From NCBI GenBank assembly GCA_041749275.1, contig JBGTBQ010000304.1:1-6200 (forward strand): a DNA stretch of 6,200 nucleotides, in the 5' to 3' direction. The translations under genes were made by a program, and so were the position numbers. The stretch's first letter is position 1. Every line of letters starts with the position of its first letter. Of this stretch, positions 1 through 5,716 are shown one piece after another. The notes beneath the pieces are model-generated. The model did not search any database, was not told the DNA's origin, and saw only the letters and a list, made by a program, of their open reading frames with translations. The stretch comes from JBGTBQ01 sp041749275. GTDB lineage: Bacteria > Acidobacteriota > Blastocatellia > Pyrinomonadales > Pyrinomonadaceae.

Positions 1-1
1 G

Positions 2-295
2 CGGCGGGCCGTCCAGAGTGGCGAGGCCGTCATCGTTGACGTGCGCGCTCAGGCCGACTACGATCAGGGCCACATCAAAGGCTCGATCTGTATCCCGCGC
101 ACCGAGATAGACCAGCGTCTCGCGCAGCTCCCCAAAGACAAACTCCTCATCTTCTACTGCGCTTGACCGACCGAACACCAGAGCGCCGGTGCGGCGCTCG
201 ACATCAAAAAGCGCGGTTACGAGAACACGGCGGCGCTCCTCGGCGGCTGGGCCGCGTGGACGGGCAAGGGACTCCCGACAGAAACCGGGAAGTAA
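2..295 (+). CDS. Rhodanese-like sulfurtransferase, 5'-truncated by window edge, in-frame TGA (candidate selenocysteine) in active-site loop
   Basis: Reading from base 2 gives 97 codons to TAA at 293-295, with one internal TGA at 164-166 (codon 55 of the fragment). Before it lie typical rhodanese elements: VIVDVRAQADYDQGHIKGSI (residues 10-29), then LLIFYCA. After it comes PTEHQSAGAA, and the fragment ends with the usual rhodanese finish LLGGWAAW near residues 82-89. Rhodanese domains transfer sulfane sulfur through a Cys following the strand that ends in Y-C; here that Cys is residue 53 and the TGA is two codons later, giving C-x-U if decoded as selenocysteine. Both sides stay in one frame with no indel, and a SECIS-like hairpin follows the TGA. 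The N-terminal part lies outside the window, so a signal peptide or second domain cannot be judged. The alternative is a pseudogene with one nonsense change from a Cys (TGC/TGT) or Trp (TGG) codon. The rhodanese identity is firm; selenocysteine decoding is inference. Confidence 0.8.
181..199 (+). promoter_or_regulatory. SECIS-like hairpin downstream of in-frame TGA
   Basis: GAGCGCC (181-187) pairs perfectly with GGCGCTC (193-199) around the 5-nt loop GGTGC (188-192). The loop starts 21 nt after the last base of the TGA. Known bacterial SECIS elements lie inside the coding region just after UGA, with a small apical loop carrying G in its first two positions, often as GU, about 16-37 nt downstream; SelB binds this loop. 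Spacing, loop size and the GGU all fit. The region is GC-rich, so a chance hairpin is possible, and no bulged U in the stem is seen as in the E. coli fdhF element. Confidence 0.5.
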
Positions 296-296
296 A

Positions 297-440
297 GGGA
301 TGAAGGATGAGGGATGAGGGATGAAGTAAGACTAGCTCTGCTTCATCCCTCATCCTTCATCCCTCATCCTTCATCCTTCATCCCTCATCCTTCATCCCTC
401 ATCCCTCATCCCTCATCCCTCATCCCTCATCCTTCATCCC
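297..440. repeat. Heptamer tandem repeat arranged as an inverted repeat
   Basis: The right part (341-440) is 14 perfect-length 7-bp units, each CTTCATC or CCTCATC, ending in CC. The left part (297-326) is four units of the complementary type (GATGAAG/GATGAGG). A 14-nt spacer (327-340) separates them. The two parts can fold as a long hairpin in several registers; the exact register pairs the left start with the right end (297-323 with 414-440). It begins one base after the rhodanese stop and fills most of the 284-nt gap to the permease. The remainder of the gap (447-568) shows no gene and no promoter I would defend. Confidence 0.9.
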
Positions 441-446
441 TTTTTT
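297..446 (+). terminator. Possible rho-independent-like terminator formed by the heptamer repeat
   Basis: The left arm 297-323 is exactly complementary to 414-440, and six T residues follow at 441-446. Hairpin plus T-run directly after the rhodanese stop could end transcription of that gene. The loop in this register is long (about 90 nt) and alternative pairings closer to the spacer compete, so this is a weak call. Confidence 0.3.
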
Positions 447-568
447 CTATTGCCTTGCCGCGCGTGGCTGTGCCAAACTCCGCCGCATCGAACATCAGCC
501 GCGACTCGCGGTACGAGCGGCAGCGACAAGCCTTTTTGAGCAAGCGCAATCGAATCCTTTCTGACTCT

Positions 569-573
569 GGAGG
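569..573 (+). promoter_or_regulatory. Shine-Dalgarno GGAGG fixing a TTG start
   Basis: GGAGG lies 6 nt before TTG at 580-582. No in-frame ATG or GTG occurs nearby, and the conserved N-terminal membrane region begins soon after this TTG, so the site decides the permease start. Confidence 0.75.
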
Positions 574-579
574 CACAAC

Positions 580-2331
580 TTGCTTCGAGGACTCTTCCGC
601 ACCAAAAATCTCGACGACATCCTCGCCGTGGTGGGCGACCAGAAGTTTTCTTTGAAGCGCACGCTCGGCGCTTTCAACGTCACGCTGCTCGGCATCGGCG
701 CGATCATCGGCGCGGGCATCTTCGCCACCGTGGGCACCGCCGCCGCGGGCGCGGACGGACGCGCGGGCGCGGGGCCGTCGCTCATGCTCTCGTTCGTCAT
801 CACGGCGGTCGTCTGCGGCTTCACCGCCTTGTGCTATGCGGAGTTGGCCTCGATGGTGCCGATTTCGGGGTCGGCTTATACCTACTCTTACGCGACGATG
901 GGCGAGTTGGTAGCGTGGATCATCGGCTGGGACTTGATTATCGAGTACGCCATCGGCAACGTCGCCGTGGCGATCAGTTGGGCGGAGTTTTTCAATAGGC
1001 TGTTGCGGAACCTCGGCATCGGTTTCCCCGACTGGCTGGCGACGAACTACCGTGGCGCGACGCCGGAACTGCTCGCCGCCGCGCCGCACGTCTTCGGCAT
1101 CCCCATCGTTTTCAACATCCTCGCCTTCGGCATCGTCGCGCTCATCACCATCGTCCTCGTGTGGGGCATCCGCGAATCGGCGGGCTTCAACGCGATCATG
1201 GTCGCCATCAAGATTCTCGTCCTCCTCTTCTTCATCGTCGTCGCGCTCTACTACGTCTCGCCCGCCGAGATCACGACCAACTGGCAGACGCCCTCCTTCC
1301 AGCCGAACGGGTGGGTCGGCACCTTCACCGGCGCGGCGATCGTCTTCTTCGCCTATATCGGTTTTGACGCCGTCTCGACCGTGGCCGAAGAGACGAAGAA
1401 CCCCGCGCGCGATTTGCCCATCGGCATCATCGCATCGCTCGTCATCTGCACGTTCTTCTACGTTGCCGTCGCCGCCGTCTTCACCGGAATCGTGCCCTAC
1501 ACGGAGTTGATTCAGTGGACGCCGGCGCAGCAGGGCGAGGCTTTGACGATGGCGCTCGAATCGGTCGCGCCGCAGGCGAAATGGCAGAACACGGTGGTCG
1601 CGCTCGGTTCGGTCATCGCGCACACGGCGGTGCTGCTTGTGTTCCAACTCGGACAGCCGCGCATCTTCTTTTCGATAGCGCGCGATGGACTGCTCCCACC
1701 CATCTTCGCCAGCGTCCACCCGCGTTTCAAGACGCCGCACGTGACGACGATTCTGACGGGCGTGCTCGTCGGCGGCATCGCCGCCTTCGCCAACGTGGAC
1801 GAGATGGTCTCTTTGACGAACATCGGGACGCTCTTCGCCTTCGTGCTCGTCTGCATCGGCATCCCGATCCTCCGCATGAAAGACCCCGCGCGGCACCGCC
1901 CGTTCCGCGTCCCGCTTGGCCCGTGGCTGCTGCCGCTCATGGGCGCTCTCTCGTGTATCTTCCTGATGTACTACCTGCCGGGCGGCTCTTGGTGGCGCTT
2001 CATCGGCTGGCTGGCGCTCGGTTTATCCATCTACTTGTCTTACGGCTACACGCGCAGTTACATCGGCCAGCAGATCGGTCGGCCCGCGCGCACACCGCTG
2101 CCGCTCAAGGTCTCCGCGCTCGGCTTCCTGCTCGTCGCCATCGGACTCTTCGCCATCCCGCACGACCTCGGCCCCGGCGCGATGCTCAACACAGCGTTGA
2201 GCGCCGACGCGGAGTTGCACGGGCGTGCTCTCTACGGCCTCATTATCATCATCGTCGGACTCGTGCTCGGCATCGCCGGCGCAGCGATAGGCACACAGAA
2301 GACTGGCGAGGAGGGGAACTTCAAAGGCTAG
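580..2331 (+). CDS. APC-superfamily amino acid permease (CAT/YfnA-like)
   Basis: A 583-residue integral inner-membrane transporter that would import amino acids, probably by H+ symport or exchange. The amphipolisotropic N-terminus (residues 1-30) precedes TM1 with the APC hallmark LLGIGAIIGAGIF (36-48). CYAELASMVPISGSAYTYSY (85-104) is typical of the cationic amino acid transporter/YfnA branch, as are GFDAVSTVAEETKNPARDLP (261-280) and QPRIFFSIARDGLLP (359-373). Further hydrophobic segments lie at about 384-405, 413-431, 447-466, 472-490, 508-527 and 551-571, consistent with the 14-segment CAT layout rather than the 12 of the core APC fold. The start is TTG, chosen for the GGAGG 6 nt upstream. 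It stands alone on the plus strand, convergent with the Rieske gene beyond a long inverted repeat. Substrate cannot be read from sequence; a cationic or branched amino acid is a guess from the family. The family call is firm. Confidence 0.93.
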   Translation: MLRGLFRTKNLDDILAVVGDQKFSLKRTLGAFNVTLLGIGAIIGAGIFATVGTAAAGADGRAGAGPSLMLSFVITAVVCGFTALCYAELASMVPISGSAYTYSYATMGELVAWIIGWDLIIEYAIGNVAVAISWAEFFNRLLRNLGIGFPDWLATNYRGATPELLAAAPHVFGIPIVFNILAFGIVALITIVLVWGIRESAGFNAIMVAIKILVLLFFIVVALYYVSPAEITTNWQTPSFQPNGWVGTFTGAAIVFFAYIGFDAVSTVAEETKNPARDLPIGIIASLVICTFFYVAVAAVFTGIVPYTELIQWTPAQQGEALTMALESVAPQAKWQNTVVALGSVIAHTAVLLVFQLGQPRIFFSIARDGLLPPIFASVHPRFKTPHVTTILTGVLVGGIAAFANVDEMVSLTNIGTLFAFVLVCIGIPILRMKDPARHRPFRVPLGPWLLPLMGALSCIFLMYYLPGGSWWRFIGWLALGLSIYLSYGYTRSYIGQQIGRPARTPLPLKVSALGFLLVAIGLFAIPHDLGPGAMLNTALSADAELHGRALYGLIIIIVGLVLGIAGAAIGTQKTGEEGNFKG

Positions 2332-2342
2332 TGTGAAAGTAA

Positions 2343-2435
2343 TGTGCCTCCGTTTAGAGGCGGACAATGCCCGCCGGTTCTGGCTCCATCGAAGCTTGAA
2401 CCGGCGGGCATTGCCCGCCTCTAAACGGAGGCACA
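2343..2435. repeat. 38-bp inverted repeat with 17-nt loop between convergent genes
   Basis: Arms 2343-2380 and 2398-2435 are complementary at 37 of 38 positions (A2364 faces C2414); the loop is 2381-2397. Smaller palindromes are nested inside: CCTC/GAGG around CGTTTA in the left arm, and GCGGGCA-T-TGCCCGC at 2404-2418 in the right. It fills the space between the permease stop (2331) and the Rieske stop (2462), so it may act as a bidirectional terminator or transcript stabiliser, but there is no clean T-run on either side. It looks like a member of an interspersed palindromic repeat family; no flanking target duplication was seen. Confidence 0.9.
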
Positions 2436-2461
2436 CAAAATGCGACGGCGACTTGACGCGA

Positions 2462-3583
2462 CTACACCTTGCCCTCAAGCCCCGACAGTAAATCCGCATG
2501 AAGCAGCCGGTGGAAGAGGTGCTCGCCCGCTTCGCGCCGGACGGAGAGGCGCCCGGCGGTGTAGGCGCGCGACGCGAGGCCGCGCTGGACGGATTTACAA
2601 ATCGCCGTGTCCTCATCCTGTATGCGTTGGCCGACGTTGATGCTCGCCGTGTTGCGCTCGCGCGCGGCATCCGAGATGTCTGGAAAGTAGAAGTCGAAGA
2701 TGACTTCCGTTTTATCCACGCCCAGCGGACGCACGAGGTTCGTGTCCATCACGCCTTCGTACCAATTAATCATGAAGTTCGGGTAAATCCAGTAGTAGAG
2801 AGCGCGCTCGCCTGCGCGCACCGCGCCGGTCTCGGCCTCGGCTCCGGCGCTGACGACCGGGCTTGACTGCAAACAAAACCGCACGCCGTTCTCAATCGTG
2901 TAGTTCGCGTAATCGAGTACGCTATCGAGTCCCTTGTGCAGATAAGGGACGTGGTAGCCGCCGTCGAGGTAGTTGTCTACGAAGACCTTCCAGTTGCAAT
3001 CGAACTCATAGCGGCGACGCTCCATCCAGTGAAGGTTGTAAAGTTCGAGCGGACGCGCTTGCGAGATAAGCTCCGCGCCGAGGAACTCCGCGAGCGACGG
3101 GCCGCCGCGCTCCAGTTTGACGAACACCCAGTTCTCCCACACGTCGCACTCGACCGGGACGAGGCCGTTTGCGCCGCGCTCGAACCGGCAGACGCCCGCA
3201 AAATCGGGCGTGCCTTTGAGTTCGCCTTCGAGCGTGTACGTCCAGCCGTGATAGGGGCAGCGCAGGACACGAGCTTTTCCTTCCGGCTCGGTCATCACGG
3301 CGGCGGCGTGGTGGCGGCAGACGTTGAAGAAGCCGCGCAACTCTCCGTCGCCTCCGCGCACGACCAAGACGGGTTCGCCCGCCAGTTCCGCCGTCACGTA
3401 TTGACCGGGTTCGCGTACCTGCTCCGCGCGCCCGACGAGCTGCCACGTGCGCGCGAAGACCGTCCGTCGTTCTAAATCATAGACGCGCGGGTCAACGTAC
3501 CACGGCGCGGGGATCGTCCACGCTTCCGCGAGCGGCGCGGCGGCATCGTAGCTTTCGACGATTTCTTTAAGGAAGGGTTTCAT
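2462..3583 (-). CDS. Rieske non-heme iron oxygenase alpha subunit, choline monooxygenase/betaine demethylase-like
   Basis: A 373-residue soluble oxygenase. The Rieske [2Fe-2S] site is complete: C89-x-H91 and C109-x2-H112 (CRHH ... CPYHGW). The catalytic domain has the mononuclear iron motif DNYLDGGYHVPYLH, with H211 and H216 as ligands and N204/D207 nearby. An acidic cluster QDEDTAIC (322-329) holds the likely carboxylate ligand (D323 or D325). The tail SVQRGLASRAYTAGRLS and the HLFHRLLHADL segment resemble plant-type choline monooxygenase and bacterial glycine-betaine or stachydrine demethylases, which remove or hydroxylate N-methyl groups using O2 and electrons from a partner reductase. No reductase gene is in the window. 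Upstream on the same strand, 191 nt away, is a GcvT-family gene, which supports N-methyl substrate chemistry. The ATG at 3581-3583 has only a weak purine stretch before it. Exact substrate is unknown; family assignment is firm. Confidence 0.92.
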   Translation of the reverse strand: MKPFLKEIVESYDAAAPLAEAWTIPAPWYVDPRVYDLERRTVFARTWQLVGRAEQVREPGQYVTAELAGEPVLVVRGGDGELRGFFNVCRHHAAAVMTEPEGKARVLRCPYHGWTYTLEGELKGTPDFAGVCRFERGANGLVPVECDVWENWVFVKLERGGPSLAEFLGAELISQARPLELYNLHWMERRRYEFDCNWKVFVDNYLDGGYHVPYLHKGLDSVLDYANYTIENGVRFCLQSSPVVSAGAEAETGAVRAGERALYYWIYPNFMINWYEGVMDTNLVRPLGVDKTEVIFDFYFPDISDAARERNTASINVGQRIQDEDTAICKSVQRGLASRAYTAGRLSVRREAGEHLFHRLLHADLLSGLEGKV

Positions 3584-3633
3584 GCTTTTACGCTGTGCGT
3601 TTTAAGCCGGGCGGACTCTTGGGCGGGTTGGTT

Positions 3634-3741
3634 TTCACCACAGAGACACAGAGAACACAGAGGGAGCACAGAGGATTTCTGGTTTGATTTTATGATGCTT
3701 TCTCTGTGTAACCTCTGTGCCCTCTGTGTCTCTGTGGTGAA
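3634..3741. repeat. CACAGAG-type inverted repeat between the Rieske and GcvT-like genes
   Basis: Left arm 3634-3674 and right arm 3712-3741 share a perfect 20-nt outer match (TTCACCACAGAGACACAGAG and its complement) and then CACAGAGG units; the left arm has one extra 11-nt unit. The right side continues with further related units back to about 3701. Such CACAGAG/CTCTGTG palindromes are familiar as intergenic repeats in several bacterial phyla (from memory). It occupies most of the 191-nt gap between two minus-strand genes. I found no convincing promoter for the Rieske gene there. Confidence 0.9.
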
Positions 3742-3774
3742 GATTAATTCGCGCGAACACTCACCTAAGACGCC

Positions 3775-4977
3775 TCACCCAACCGGCGTCGCCGTCTTCC
3801 GCTTCGGGTTGAAGAAAGGCGTCTTCACCACTGTCGCCCCGACGCGGTGGCGGACGGCCTCGACCGTCACTTCGATCTCCAGACGCGTGTCCGGCTTCGC
3901 GTGCTCGCGCTTGACGGTGGCGAGTGCGATCAGTTTTTTGAGCGTCGGCGACCACGTGGTCGAAGTCGCCTTGCCGGTCTGCACGCCGTCGCCGTAGACC
4001 GGCACGGCCACGCGCGACGCGACGGGCGAGACCGACGGCGGCAGCCCGACGGCTTCGTACAGACGCTCGACGCCCGTCCAGTCAACCTCCAATCCAACGA
4101 TCTCGCGCGCGTGCCCGCGCCGCTGTTCTTCCACGAGCGCCGCCTGCCCGACGAAGCGCCCCTTGTCGAGGTTGACGAGGCGGCCTAAGCCCATCTCGAA
4201 CGGCGTGTATTTCTGCTCTTCGATGAGCGCCTTCTTGCCGCCGTGAAAATCCACGTCTATCAAAAGCAGTCCCGCTTCGATGCGCGCCACGTCGAGTGCG
4301 AGCATCCCCGCCGGATGGATGTCGAAGGCGCGGCCCGCCGCAACGAGCGCATCCCACACTCTGACGGCCTCTTCCGACGGAATCCAGATTTCATAGCCGA
4401 GGTCGCCCGTGTAGCCCGTGCGCGAAACCTCGACGGGCGTGCCCGCGATAGTGCCCGACGTGACGCGGAAGTATTTCAGCTTCTCGATATCCGCGCCCTC
4501 GACCAGCGATGTGAGCAGCCTGCCGGAAGTCGGCCCTTGCAGCGCGAGCGCCGAAAGCTCTTCGGAGATGTCCTCGATCTCGACCTCCATCCCCGCCGCG
4601 TTCTGCGTGAACCACCTCAGCGACGGGTCAGCCGCCGTCCAACGATACATATTTTCGCCGAGCCGCGAGACCGTGCCGTCGTCAATCACCTTCCCCCGCT
4701 CGTCGCACCACGGCGTATAGACGACCTGCCCGACCGCGACCTTTCGCATGTCGCGCGTGATGATGCGGTCAACCAACCGCGTCGCATCCTTGCCCGTCAC
4801 CCGGTACTTGAAGAGCGGCGACACGTCAATCAACGCGGCGGCGTTGCGAATCGCGTTGTACTCATGCTCGTGGTGCGCCTCGTAAGAACTGACGGCGTAA
4901 TAGCCCGACCACTCGCGGTAGCTCAGGCTCTCGCAGAGCGCGAAGGTTCTTTCGTGAAAAGCGGTTCCGATTGGCAT
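3775..4977 (-). CDS. GcvT-family aminomethyltransferase (folate-binding)
   Basis: A 400-residue protein with the GcvT fold. N-terminal folate-binding domain features are YNAIRNAAALIDVSPLFKYR (40-59), then TGKDATRLVDRIITRDM (61-77). WCDERGKVIDDGTV (90-103) carries the Asp pair expected to contact tetrahydrofolate, followed by LALQGPTS (144-151), SRTGYTGDLGYEIWIP (185-200) and ALDVARIEAGLLL (227-239). A C-terminal barrel domain runs from about 285 to 390. GcvT enzymes move a one-carbon unit from an aminomethyl group to tetrahydrofolate; in glycine cleavage they partner with GcvH and GcvP, neither of which is here. Paralogues next to Rieske demethylases or fused to dimethylglycine/sarcosine dehydrogenases act in methylamine and betaine breakdown, and the neighbouring Rieske gene points that way. 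The ATG at 4975-4977 has a weak AGAGAA upstream. It lies 46 nt after the toxin gene, so read-through from that promoter is possible. It is not assigned as canonical gcvT. Confidence 0.9.
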   Translation of the reverse strand: MPIGTAFHERTFALCESLSYREWSGYYAVSSYEAHHEHEYNAIRNAAALIDVSPLFKYRVTGKDATRLVDRIITRDMRKVAVGQVVYTPWCDERGKVIDDGTVSRLGENMYRWTAADPSLRWFTQNAAGMEVEIEDISEELSALALQGPTSGRLLTSLVEGADIEKLKYFRVTSGTIAGTPVEVSRTGYTGDLGYEIWIPSEEAVRVWDALVAAGRAFDIHPAGMLALDVARIEAGLLLIDVDFHGGKKALIEEQKYTPFEMGLGRLVNLDKGRFVGQAALVEEQRRGHAREIVGLEVDWTGVERLYEAVGLPPSVSPVASRVAVPVYGDGVQTGKATSTTWSPTLKKLIALATVKREHAKPDTRLEIEVTVEAVRHRVGATVVKTPFFNPKRKTATPVG

Positions 4978-5023
4978 GTGGGATTCTCTAACGCGTGCTC
5001 ACGACAAGTGTATCTCGCGGAGC

Positions 5024-5377
5024 TCAGACCTTCCGGCGAACCCGCACCATTCCCGGCGAGATTACGCTGAATGTTTGGAGCAATTCCGCCCCACGATCAC
5101 GCAGCACGTCCGCTACGATTCCGGCTTTCGTTTCCGGCAACAGTCCGGCCAGCCGTAAAAGCACGACCCCGGAACTTATAAGATTCTGCCGAAAGACGAG
5201 CTCCCCGAAGTCTTTGTCGGCTGTCAATAACAGCGCATTCCTTTCATTAGCTCTGGCGAGAACTACGTCGTCCGAGAGGCCCGGCTCCATTTCGGCGATA
5301 TATAGAACGTCGTGCCCTTCCTGCCGGAGACGCTCAACAATCTGTCGGTCAACGCTTTCATCAGCGAGAAGATTCAT
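5024..5377 (-). CDS. DUF5615 PIN-like toxin/nuclease
   Basis: A 117-residue protein of the DUF5615 (Mut7-C-like PIN) type. Conserved acidic residues expected to bind metal in the PIN fold are visible: D6 in NLLADESV, D36/D37 in GLSDDVVLARA, and D54/D56 in LLTADKDFGELVF. These families are predicted ribonucleases and are usually the toxin half of a type II toxin-antitoxin pair. Its ATG overlaps the stop of the DUF433 gene by 4 nt (ATGA, 5374-5377), and AGAAGG sits 4 nt before the start, within the upstream gene, so the two are translationally coupled. Length is normal for the family and the catalytic residues look intact, so it is probably active. Cleavage target unknown. Confidence 0.85.
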   Translation of the reverse strand: MNLLADESVDRQIVERLRQEGHDVLYIAEMEPGLSDDVVLARANERNALLLTADKDFGELVFRQNLISSGVVLLRLAGLLPETKAGIVADVLRDRGAELLQTFSVISPGMVRVRRKV

Positions 5378-5610
5378 GCGGCCTTCTCAGGGAGAGGATA
5401 GACGACATCGGCTTTAAGCGCGTGAGCGGCAAAGTCGAGAGCGGCGAGAACGGCCTGCCGGGTCAACCGAGGATGGGCTTCGAGGATTTGCTCGATGGTC
5501 TCTCCGGCGGCCATCTTCTCCAAAATCAACTCGACGGTCACGCGCGTGCCCGCGACGACAGGCTTGCCCATCATGATTTTCGGATCGGATTGAATCAGTT
5601 GGCTATTCAT
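5374..5610 (-). CDS. DUF433 antitoxin
   Basis: A 78-residue protein with the full DUF433 signature: DPKIMMGKPVVAGTRVTVE (9-27), ILEKMAAGETIEQILEAHP (29-47) and LTRQAVLAALDFA (49-61). DUF433 proteins carry a helix-turn-helix-like fold and are typically encoded just before a DUF5615 toxin, which they neutralise and whose operon they may repress. The start at 5608-5610 is chosen because AGGTGA (5615-5620) sits 4 nt upstream and the residues MNSQLIQSDP match the family beginning; an upstream in-frame ATG at 5631 would add seven residues and swallow this ribosome binding site. It is the first gene of the pair. Confidence 0.87.
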   Translation of the reverse strand: MNSQLIQSDPKIMMGKPVVAGTRVTVELILEKMAAGETIEQILEAHPRLTRQAVLAALDFAAHALKADVVYPLPEKAA

Positions 5611-5614
5611 AACT

Positions 5615-5620
5615 TCACCT
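5615..5620 (-). promoter_or_regulatory. Shine-Dalgarno AGGTGA for the DUF433 gene
   Basis: On the minus strand AGGTGA lies 4 nt before ATG at 5610 and favours this start over the in-frame ATG at 5631. Confidence 0.65.
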
Positions 5621-5643
5621 ACCCCAAGCATCGGAACGTGTGT

Positions 5644-5672
5644 TTGTCTCGGCGAGCGATTATAAGTATCCT
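5644..5672 (+). promoter_or_regulatory. Possible divergent promoter for the downstream plus-strand gene
   Basis: TTGTCT (5644-5649) and TATCCT (5667-5672) are 17 nt apart, each matching 4 of 6 consensus bases. It overlaps the minus-strand toxin-antitoxin promoter, so the two would compete or be co-regulated. Weak sequence evidence. Confidence 0.27.
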
Positions 5673-5688
5673 AGCGAATCTTCATCAA
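5659..5688 (-). promoter_or_regulatory. Sigma-70-type promoter for the toxin-antitoxin pair
   Basis: On the minus strand, TTGATG (5683-5688) and a perfect TATAAT (5659-5664) are 18 nt apart. Transcription would start near 5651, leaving a leader of about 40 nt before the antitoxin ATG at 5610. The match is the best promoter in the window. Confidence 0.6.
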
Positions 5689-5716
5689 GCAACGAATGTT
5701 TTGGAATTACTGTGAT

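Noticed and set aside
2..295. Plain pseudogene interpretation of the rhodanese
   Set aside because: Not excluded, but less favoured: one stop only, of the TGA type, in the active-site loop, with intact frame and conserved sequence on both sides and a SECIS-like hairpin.
341..440. CRISPR array
   Set aside because: Units are 7 bp with no spacers; this is a simple tandem repeat.
535..565. Plus-strand promoter for the permease starting at TTGAGC
   Set aside because: No acceptable -10 box at the right spacing.
314..655. Open frame translating the heptamer repeat into repeated SSFIPHP-type units
   Set aside because: The 7-bp units are simple satellite DNA; the frame then runs out of frame into the permease start and has no ribosome binding site.
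427..1896. A 489-codon open frame on the minus strand opposite the permease
   Set aside because: Its product is an R/D/E/H-rich low-complexity sequence without domains, as expected from the antisense of a GC-rich hydrophobic gene; the plus-strand permease has clear family motifs.
1515..2336. Open frame of 273 codons on the plus strand inside the permease
   Set aside because: Shifted-frame shadow; arginine/alanine/histidine-rich product without recognisable motifs.
2936..3475. Open frame of 179 codons opposite the Rieske gene
   Set aside because: Antisense shadow; the complete Rieske and iron-site motifs are on the minus strand.
3690..3711. Minus-strand promoter for the Rieske gene (TTACAC ... 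TAAAAT)
   Set aside because: Spacing is about 13 nt, too short, and it lies within the inverted repeat and its loop.
4243..5070. Open frame of 275 codons opposite the GcvT-like gene
   Set aside because: Arginine-rich antisense shadow; the minus-strand frame carries the conserved folate-binding motifs and runs across it.
5611..5631. Longer DUF433 start at 5631
   Set aside because: The extra seven residues overlap a good AGGTGA ribosome binding site and are not part of the family's usual N-terminus.
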